Positions 36,273 through 42,027 of a stretch of DNA of 42,027 nt are shown in pieces (the first letter of the stretch is position 1; every line of letters starts with the position of its first letter). The stretch is taken from positions 1 to 42,027 of the forward strand of contig PMIJ01000219.1 in NCBI GenBank assembly GCA_003157015.1, in the 5' to 3' direction. The notes beneath the pieces were generated by a model. The model had not been told where the DNA came from, ran no database searches, and saw only the letters and a list, made by a program, of their open reading frames with translations. The translations under genes and the position numbers were made by a program. The stretch comes from Bacteroidales bacterium (GTDB lineage: Bacteria > Bacteroidota > Bacteroidia > Bacteroidales > VadinHA17).

Positions 36273-37244
36273 ATGAATTTAAAAAATCCTATACCATTGG
36301 TTAAAAGAATATTGCTCTTATTAGCATTTGTTTCAGCTTTTTATTTTGCAAAAGGCCAGCAGACACCTCTTAGCCCTGTCTCCTGCTGGGTTTTTACTCC
36401 TTATGTTTACAATCCTGCCATAGTGGGTAGTAAAGACTTCTTTTCAATCGGTCTTAATGCAGCTTTCCAGGGAAACTCCAATGTTCAGCTTATAAGCGGA
36501 GATACCAGAATCTCAAAGGCTAGTTCCGGTTATTTCTCATCCCCTGAAATTTCAGAATTTAAGAACATAGGTATAGGCGGCTCAATTTTTAAAGATATTA
36601 ATGGTATATCAAAAAATATTGGAATAAGCGGATCATTTTCTTATCACATGCCATTGAACATTTCCCAATTATCGTTCCTGTCCTTTGGGATTTCGATTAA
36701 AGGAATTTACAATTCTCTGGATAATGATTTAGTTGGTCCGGCGCATTCATTTAAAAAAACACTTTACCCAGATTTTGATCTAGGAATATATTATTATGGC
36801 ACAAGCTTTTTTACCGGATTATCCTCAACTAATATACTTGGAAATCCGTGGAAATCAGATACACTGAAAATTTTTAAGATACCTGTTTCGAGACAATATT
36901 TTTTTACTGCCGGATACAAGATACTTCTCAGCAAATCGCTGAACATTGTCCTGGAACCTTCTGCCCTGATTTTTGTCAATGATTCCACAATCAGGAAAAT
37001 ATCTGACAATATAAATCCGATTATTAAACTATATATTGAAGGTTTTTCCTTCGGAACATCTTTTTACAGTGATGGTAAAATCTCCTTTTTTGCCCAATAC
37101 AGATATCCCAGAGTTTGGGTTGGAGCATTTTATGAATTGCCTGAAAAAACTGCATATTTTAGCAGAGCCCCGATTGTAGAATTCACTTTAGGTTTAAATT
37201 TACAACCTGTAAGAACAAAATTTTCTAACCATAGCCACTGGTAA
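36273..37244 (+). CDS. PorP/SprF family type IX secretion-associated membrane protein
   Basis: Outer-membrane beta-barrel-like protein of 323 aa of the PorP/SprF family, linked to type IX secretion and gliding in Bacteroidota. A signal peptide (about 1-28, AKG before QQ) is followed by the characteristic start PYVYNPAIVGSKDFFSIGLNAAFQG. Further segments are GIGGSIFKDINGISKNIG, FSYHMPL, LGIYYYGTSFFTGLSSTNIL and YRYPRVWVGAFYEL. The PD40 protein gene follows 18 bp later, a frequent pairing with this family. No other por/gld genes are in the window, so this is probably one of several paralogs serving a particular surface protein rather than the core machine. Confidence 0.87.
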   Translation: MNLKNPIPLVKRILLLLAFVSAFYFAKGQQTPLSPVSCWVFTPYVYNPAIVGSKDFFSIGLNAAFQGNSNVQLISGDTRISKASSGYFSSPEISEFKNIGIGGSIFKDINGISKNIGISGSFSYHMPLNISQLSFLSFGISIKGIYNSLDNDLVGPAHSFKKTLYPDFDLGIYYYGTSFFTGLSSTNILGNPWKSDTLKIFKIPVSRQYFFTAGYKILLSKSLNIVLEPSALIFVNDSTIRKISDNINPIIKLYIEGFSFGTSFYSDGKISFFAQYRYPRVWVGAFYELPEKTAYFSRAPIVEFTLGLNLQPVRTKFSNHSHW

Positions 37245-37262
37245 AGCACTAATAATCATTCT

Positions 37263-38774
37263 ATGAAGAGATTTCATGAAATGTTGGTATTAAGCATCCT
37301 GACTATAGTTTTGCAGTCTTCAGGAAATATTTTGAGCGATTTGCAGCAAAAATCTGTTACGGGTGTCGCCAATGATACCACAAGATTGATCCGTCTTATT
37401 GAATTGGATTCTTTCAAACTGGAAATTTTTCCCCCTTCATCAGGCGTTCAATTTTACAAAGACGGAATTATATTCCTTTCTATGTCGAAATACGAAAATA
37501 AAATGTCGCCAAATCAAATCTCCTTTGGATCGACTGAAGCATATTATGCATCTCTTAATGACTCTATTCTGGGCAGACATAATGTATTCTCACCGTTTTC
37601 TTCATTTTCATATCCTTGCGAGGGTTTGACCTTTAGCCACAACTATGATACTGTTTATTTTACAAAGCTTTACAAAAATGACAGGAAGGAAAAAATCTTT
37701 ATAGCGAAATTTTCACTTAATGGTAAAAACCAGGTATATTTAGATCAAGAGAGGGCCCCTCTGGACTTTTGTTCGGATAACTATAATTATTCACATCCTG
37801 CTTTATCATCTGATGATAAACTGCTGGTTTTTGCTTCTGACAGGGTTGGTTCAATAGGAGGGATGGATCTGTTTGTCTCCAGGCTTACTGATGGAAAATG
37901 GTCAGTTCCGGAGAATCTGGGAAAATCCATAAATACGGCAGGAAATGAGTTTTTCCCTTTTCTTGATTCTGAAAACAACTTATATTTTTCTTCTGACGGA
38001 TTGCCAGGTTATGGAGGGTATGATATTTTTACCTGCAAATTCAACGGGGCAGATTGGGATAAACCTGTAAACCTTACCGGTCGCATAAATTCCGTTAACG
38101 ATGATATTGCCTTTACGATTAATAAAACAGACGGGAAGACCGGTTTTTTAGCCAGAAAGCAAAAAGCTGGAAAAGGTGATATTCAATTATTTAAAATTAC
38201 ATTAAAGCAACAACTTGCGGACTCAGATAAATCAACTCTCAATTATGTATTTAATGGAAGCCCCGTTCCTAAAAACAAATTTGTAGCAGTCACTTCCATA
38301 ACTGATAATAAGTCAAAAGAGGCAAGGCTATCAGAAGCTAAGAAGGTAAATGGAATTGTAAAAACTGAAAGTCCAAAGGTTCAGGTTTCAAATGGCAATG
38401 CTAAGATGGCAGCCAGGAAGGATACTGTGTCAAACAAAGCGAAAGATATCAGTTTTGCTGAAAACAAATCTGTTGCATCCAAACAAGCCTTACCGGCGTC
38501 AGCTGAACAAAATGGTGTGGTAATTTACAGGGTCCAGCTTCTGCCCAGTGCAAGTCAGATAATATCCAAAAAGATGGTAATTAACAATATAAGTTATAAA
38601 ATATACGAGTATCAGTTTCGCGGAGCTCAACGGTTTACGATTGGAGAATTCAGCACACTTGCTCCTGCAACTGTATTGCAGAATACTTGCAGAAAATCGG
38701 GCTATCCCCAGTCATTCGTTGTGGCATTTAAAAATAATATGAGGTCATTGGATGAGAACCTGTTCAAAAAATAA
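37263..38774 (+). CDS. PD40 (WD40-like) repeat protein with SPOR-like C-terminus, PorP/SprF partner
   Basis: Exported protein of 503 aa (hydrophobic N-terminus to about residue 25). PD40-type beta-propeller units are visible near residues 178-210 (SSDDKLLVFASDRVGSIGG), 228-262 (NNLYFSSDGLPGYGGYDIF) and 279-300 (DDIAFTINKTDGKTGFLA). A low-complexity Lys/Ser/Ala-rich linker of about 330-410 leads to a C-terminal domain (VIYRVQLLPSASQ, FTIGEFSTLAPA) resembling SPOR peptidoglycan-binding folds. PorE-like partners of PorP usually end in an OmpA domain; here none is seen and the SPOR-like end may replace it. Co-transcribed with the PorP/SprF gene. Confidence 0.75.
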   Translation: MKRFHEMLVLSILTIVLQSSGNILSDLQQKSVTGVANDTTRLIRLIELDSFKLEIFPPSSGVQFYKDGIIFLSMSKYENKMSPNQISFGSTEAYYASLNDSILGRHNVFSPFSSFSYPCEGLTFSHNYDTVYFTKLYKNDRKEKIFIAKFSLNGKNQVYLDQERAPLDFCSDNYNYSHPALSSDDKLLVFASDRVGSIGGMDLFVSRLTDGKWSVPENLGKSINTAGNEFFPFLDSENNLYFSSDGLPGYGGYDIFTCKFNGADWDKPVNLTGRINSVNDDIAFTINKTDGKTGFLARKQKAGKGDIQLFKITLKQQLADSDKSTLNYVFNGSPVPKNKFVAVTSITDNKSKEARLSEAKKVNGIVKTESPKVQVSNGNAKMAARKDTVSNKAKDISFAENKSVASKQALPASAEQNGVVIYRVQLLPSASQIISKKMVINNISYKIYEYQFRGAQRFTIGEFSTLAPATVLQNTCRKSGYPQSFVVAFKNNMRSLDENLFKK

Positions 38775-38819
38775 GTATCAGGGAAAAAGACAAATGTGCC
38801 GGATCAAATGAATGATTAA

Positions 38820-39281
38820 TCAGACAAATACTAATTTATCCTTTATTACCTCTTCAGCGTCATTAGTTCCATAAAGTTTGATTCCTACGCTTGGCTTCGC
38901 TAATTGCAAAACATCTGCTATAGGGAAAAACGCATCTTTCAAATCTTCAAAATCCTTCAATTCATCGTATTCATCAACTGGCAAATACAAGTGAAAAATC
39001 AGAACATAATCAGGGTCATTAATCTGAGTAAGTACCTTAAATATTTTGGCAAGCCATAATGATGAGGAGGTATTGAAATATTCCAGATTAAGTCTCAGGT
39101 TAGTGGTTGGTCTTGCATAAAGTATATATTCTGAAACCCATTTGAGTACAGGTTCATAAACTTTTGCAGCATTTTCCGGAATTGATTTTCCTGAAAAAAT
39201 AAAGTCACCTGTAAATGGATCCAATTCAATTTGAGGTGTCTTAGGTGTCCCTTCAATTACCAAACTCTTAAATTCTGTCAT
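38820..39281 (-). CDS. SiaC-type regulatory phosphoprotein (DUF1987)
   Basis: Protein of 153 aa from the ATG at 39281. A further ATG at 39338 lies inside a likely promoter box and adds 19 unrelated residues, so it is rejected. DUF1987/SiaC segments are LVIEGTPKTPQIELDPFTGDF, VLKWVSEYI and LEYFNTSSSLWL. In Pseudomonas aeruginosa, SiaC is phosphorylated on a Thr in the NTSS-type loop and controls a diguanylate cyclase; here the equivalent is Thr71. No SiaB kinase or SiaA phosphatase gene is in the window. A link with the following exopolysaccharide operon (aggregation control) is attractive but only inferred from proximity. Confidence 0.85.
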   Translation of the reverse strand: MTEFKSLVIEGTPKTPQIELDPFTGDFIFSGKSIPENAAKVYEPVLKWVSEYILYARPTTNLRLNLEYFNTSSSLWLAKIFKVLTQINDPDYVLIFHLYLPVDEYDELKDFEDLKDAFFPIADVLQLAKPSVGIKLYGTNDAEEVIKDKLVFV

Positions 39282-39334
39282 ATAGTTTATTTGATGACTT
39301 TGTATCAAATTGAAATTATCATTAAAATTAATTA

Positions 39335-39342
39335 CCAAATTT
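39335..39342 (-). promoter_or_regulatory. -7 box (TAAATTTG) for the SiaC-like gene
   Basis: On the minus strand this reads TAAATTTG, matching TAnnTTTG. It would start transcription about 45-50 nt before the ATG at 39281 and covers the alternative ATG at 39338, which supports the shorter start. No -33 TTG at standard spacing was found. Confidence 0.4.
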
Positions 39343-39977
39343 AGAATTTACTTTTACACCTTATCTGATCTTTATCAAATTCTGGCTACCAATCATCAAT
39401 TAATAACATGTCTTTATAAATAAATTCATCAAAGTTCAGTTTCTCCTATCAGTTTTCTGTAAATCGAAGATAAGTTTCCTTTAATTGGCAATCTTTTCTT
39501 CTGCCGGAAAATCCCAGTAAAAAGTTTATGAAATATTACATGGAATATAGTCTGAATATATGTTATATTTGTCGAAATATGCCGTCAATGATCAAAGTTT
39601 TAGTTAAAAAGATACTCTATCCTCAGAATAATCCTGATTTTCATCCAAATATTGTTATCATTGGTCAAAAAGCTGATATTTGAATTTTAGTTCATTTTGA
39701 TAGTATATAGCGCACCTATAATGCTGATATTATGATTTTTATAATCAGATACCAGACATAATGTTCAATTCGGGTAAAAATCTCTTATAAATTTCATTCC
39801 TTTTTGACAAAATAAATTATTTCAGCCATTAATGAGACTTTTTTATTGACAGAGATGATATTTTCAGTGATTAACTTATCTTCGGAAACTTCCAGTTTTC
39901 TCCATTGTATGGGCCAACCTATTGTCTGAAGTTATACTTATGTGTAATTTTATTTTCAGAAGTTAAAGACAATTTTA
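39343..39977. other. Long AT-rich intergenic region before the exopolysaccharide operon
   Basis: About 635 bp without a convincing gene. A TATATTTG box on the plus strand (39564-39571) is the best promoter match. If used, it would give a leader of about 400 nt before the gene at 39978. Directly after it lies an open 34-codon frame, 39579-39683, whose product would contain YPQNNPDFHPNIVIIG; nothing supports translation. No strong hairpin or known riboswitch pattern was recognised. Confidence 0.5.
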
Positions 39978-40610
39978 ATGAGAAACAGTATTACGATAGA
40001 CGATCTGGATTTTATTAGCGATCAAAGAATTAATAATCTGGTTAATTTGGGCAATACCTCAACAGATTCAGGTAAAAGTAATCCCGTTCTTAAAATACTT
40101 GCCAATGAAGGTTGTGAAAACTTTTCCAGATATATTGAACTTTTAGGCCTCGCAAAAGATCCAAATATGGTGGTTCTTTCTTCAGTACACCATTATTATT
40201 ATGACGCTGAAGAGATGATTAATGTTAATACTGTCATTAACCTGAAGGAGCTCAATCAGATAAAACAACTTAAGGATTTTCTCCATTCAAGTTTTCGTAT
40301 TCTTCCGCCTCATTGCAAATTTATCGGATGTTTTGTTAACAATAGAAAGCAAAATGGTTTTGTTTTGAGCAGTAGTCCTTCTGACACCTACTATAAAAGG
40401 AACTCTGATGCTATTGAAAACGGAATTGCGTCAAGCAGTCCATTTCTGAACATGTTGTATAATATGATTGATTCAAAGACCAATAAATATTTGTCTGAAC
40501 GCAGTGTTTCCTTTCTTTTGGGGCAACATGGCTTTAAAGTGCTGGACATGACAGAACTAGATGGTCTGACATTTTTCTGCGCGCAGAGCCTCCGACCTGC
40601 AGATAATTAA
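39978..40610 (+). CDS. Conserved Bacteroidota protein of exopolysaccharide loci, function unknown
   Basis: Protein of 210 aa without signal peptide or membrane segments. I recall close relatives at the head of exopolysaccharide clusters in Bacteroidales. Distinct segments are LDFISDQRINNLVNLG, PVLKILANEGCENFSRYIEL, VVLSSVHHYYYDAEEM, LPPHCKFIGCFVNNRKQNGF and the end GFKVLDMTELDGLTFFCAQS. The last parts resemble the C-terminal strands of a class I methyltransferase fold, but no SAM-binding glycine motif is present, so a methyltransferase call is not justified. It lies 76 bp upstream of the sugar transferase on the same strand and probably acts in control or assembly of the polysaccharide. Confidence 0.7.
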   Translation: MRNSITIDDLDFISDQRINNLVNLGNTSTDSGKSNPVLKILANEGCENFSRYIELLGLAKDPNMVVLSSVHHYYYDAEEMINVNTVINLKELNQIKQLKDFLHSSFRILPPHCKFIGCFVNNRKQNGFVLSSSPSDTYYKRNSDAIENGIASSSPFLNMLYNMIDSKTNKYLSERSVSFLLGQHGFKVLDMTELDGLTFFCAQSLRPADN

Positions 40611-40686
40611 TTATTTATTCGAAATCGATACGCTCGATTTAATACATCGTTTAATCAGAACTAATTTTTTGTAAGTTTACCTGATT

Positions 40687-42027
40687 ATGGATTTGCTTAG
40701 TTACCTTGACCGTCATAAGATAATTCCATTCTTAAAGAAATGGAAACTTATGGGTATTGTCCTTGGTGGAATTGATATCTTCACTATTGCTCTGGCTTTC
40801 CAGTGTGCTTTCTATTTAAACTATCATGAGGAAGTTTCATTCTTTTTCCTTAGAAGCAGAACACTGAAGCTTTTCATTTTAATACTTCCGTTCTGGCTCA
40901 CGATTCTGTATCTGATACAAGTTGCTGAAATCCCCAGAACAAAACGTTACAGGGTTCTTTTTTACCAGTACTTCCAATCGACAGTGCTGGTCATTATTCT
41001 TCTACTGATTTTCTATTTCGTTTTCAAACTATATCTGATTTCCCGTCTTTTTCTTATTGAACTTTCTTTATTTGGATACATTTTCCTTTTCCTGATCCGC
41101 TCCTTGGAATATGAGGTGTTTAAGATTTATCGTGCAAAAGGATATAACTTCATAAATGTAGTTTTAATAGCCGACGATTCATCTATTCCGTTTATTGAAA
41201 GCCTGATTTCAAATAAAGAGTGGGGATACAGGATAATCGCAATCTTTACCGGGTCAGTTCAGTTAAAAGAAAAACATGAGAAGGCGATAATACTGCTGCC
41301 TGATGAATATTTGGCAGTATTAAATGACCTTATGGAGGTTGATATCATTGATGAAGTAATATATTTCAAGGGAAAGGTAGTCCCATCAGAAGTCAGAAAC
41401 ACCGTCAGATCCTGTGAAGAACTGGGTGTGGTATTCAACCTGAATTATACTGATCAGAACAATAAACTTACTAATGCTATAAAGACTATTATTGGAAACC
41501 AGAAATTCATGACATTTATTAATATACCCCATAATTCCTTTGCACTGACAATCAAGAAAATCATGGATCTGAGTGTATCGTTTTTAATGATAGTGTGCCT
41601 CTCCCCTGTTTTGTTAACTATAGCAATTCTGATAAAAATGACATCAAAAGGTCCGGTAATATTCAAACAGGCAAGAGTCGGATTAAGGGGCAGGCAATTC
41701 AGCCTTTTTAAATTCAGGACAATGATTATGAATGCCGAAAAACTTAAGAAGGATCTTGAGGCTGATAATGAGATGGACGGACCTGTTTTCAAAATTAAAG
41801 ATGATCCTCGTGTAACGCCTATAGGAAAATTCCTTCGCAGAACCGGACTTGATGAATTGCCTCAACTTTTTAATATACTGAAGGGTGAAATGTCATTAAT
41901 TGGCCCCCGGCCTCCTCTGCCTACTGAAACGCTTCAGTACAAGCGCTGGCAGTTAAGAAGGCTTTCAGTCAAACCGGGCTTGTCATGTTTCTGGCAGATA
42001 AAACCTGACAGAAACAATATAAAGTTC
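40687..42027 (+). CDS. Polyprenyl sugar-phosphate transferase, exopolysaccharide (3'-truncated by window edge)
   Basis: The frame runs from the ATG at 40687 to the last base (447 codons) without a stop, so only the end is missing. The N-terminal half has four to five hydrophobic segments and a cytoplasmic CoA-binding-like region (VVLIADDSSIPFIESL). A further membrane segment at about 297-320 leads into the bacterial sugar transferase domain: FKQARVGLRGRQFSLFKFRT from residue 326, DELPQLFNILKGEMSLIGPRP from 389, and KPGLSCFWQIKPDRNN at the end. Such enzymes transfer a sugar-1-phosphate to undecaprenyl phosphate at the inner membrane and start exopolysaccharide repeat units. The sugar cannot be told. 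The rest of the cluster should continue beyond the window. Confidence 0.9.
   Translation, partial: MDLLSYLDRHKIIPFLKKWKLMGIVLGGIDIFTIALAFQCAFYLNYHEEVSFFFLRSRTLKLFILILPFWLTILYLIQVAEIPRTKRYRVLFYQYFQSTVLVIILLLIFYFVFKLYLISRLFLIELSLFGYIFLFLIRSLEYEVFKIYRAKGYNFINVVLIADDSSIPFIESLISNKEWGYRIIAIFTGSVQLKEKHEKAIILLPDEYLAVLNDLMEVDIIDEVIYFKGKVVPSEVRNTVRSCEELGVVFNLNYTDQNNKLTNAIKTIIGNQKFMTFINIPHNSFALTIKKIMDLSVSFLMIVCLSPVLLTIAILIKMTSKGPVIFKQARVGLRGRQFSLFKFRTMIMNAEKLKKDLEADNEMDGPVFKIKDDPRVTPIGKFLRRTGLDELPQLFNILKGEMSLIGPRPPLPTETLQYKRWQLRRLSVKPGLSCFWQIKPDRNNIKF

Noticed and set aside
39978..40610. Class I methyltransferase call for the 210-aa protein
   Set aside because: The C-terminal strand pattern is suggestive, but no SAM-binding glycine motif is present.

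Overview
The window looks like a chromosomal segment of a Bacteroidota bacterium, probably in or near the Bacteroidales. The evidence is a TonB-dependent receptor with an N-terminal STN domain, DUF4249 lipoproteins, a PorP/SprF-type protein of the type IX secretion or gliding family, SiaC/DUF1987, AT-rich DNA with few Shine-Dalgarno sites, and occasional TAnnTTTG promoter boxes. I see no tRNA, rRNA, CRISPR array, integrase or transposase gene.

Layout. (1) 1-3101, plus strand: ribokinase (5' end cut by the window), a probably exported nucleoside hydrolase and a GRP/RhaT-like sugar transporter. Together they could split nucleosides outside the cytoplasm, import the ribose and phosphorylate it. 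(2) 3241-11976, minus strand: a tightly packed six-gene operon, proB-proA-acnA-icd-gltA-mqo. It covers malate to oxaloacetate to citrate to isocitrate to 2-oxoglutarate, plus the first two committed steps from glutamate to proline. (3) 12316-14472: an exported GH3 glycosidase. (4) 14667-28574: two tandem copies of a four-gene surface module. In transcription order each copy has a small exported protein of about 238 aa, an STN/TonB-dependent receptor of exactly 910 aa, a DUF4249 lipoprotein, and a protein of about 726 aa that joins an alpha-2-macroglobulin MG2-like domain to a TonB-receptor plug-like domain without a barrel. Junction spacings are the same in both copies except one, where module A carries a short MITE-like insertion that split the start of its DUF4249 gene. 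(5) 28788-28979: the remnant of a GNAT acetyltransferase gene. (6) 29061-33495: rmuC, GH29 alpha-L-fucosidase, an iron-type alcohol dehydrogenase and an LsrG-like monooxygenase-fold protein. (7) 33632-36067: an exported GH2 beta-galactosidase-like enzyme. (8) 36273-38774: a PorP/SprF-like protein with a PD40-repeat partner. (9) 38820-39281: SiaC-like regulator. (10) 39978 to the end: the start of an exopolysaccharide operon, with a conserved protein of unknown function followed by a polyprenyl sugar-phosphate transferase cut by the window end.

The least explained part is the tandem four-gene surface module. It resembles a SusC/SusD-type outer-membrane uptake system, but DUF4249 takes the lipoprotein position and an MG2-plus-plug protein of unknown role is always attached. 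The receptor is much better conserved between copies than its partners. All similarity statements are by-eye readings of translations; no database search was run.
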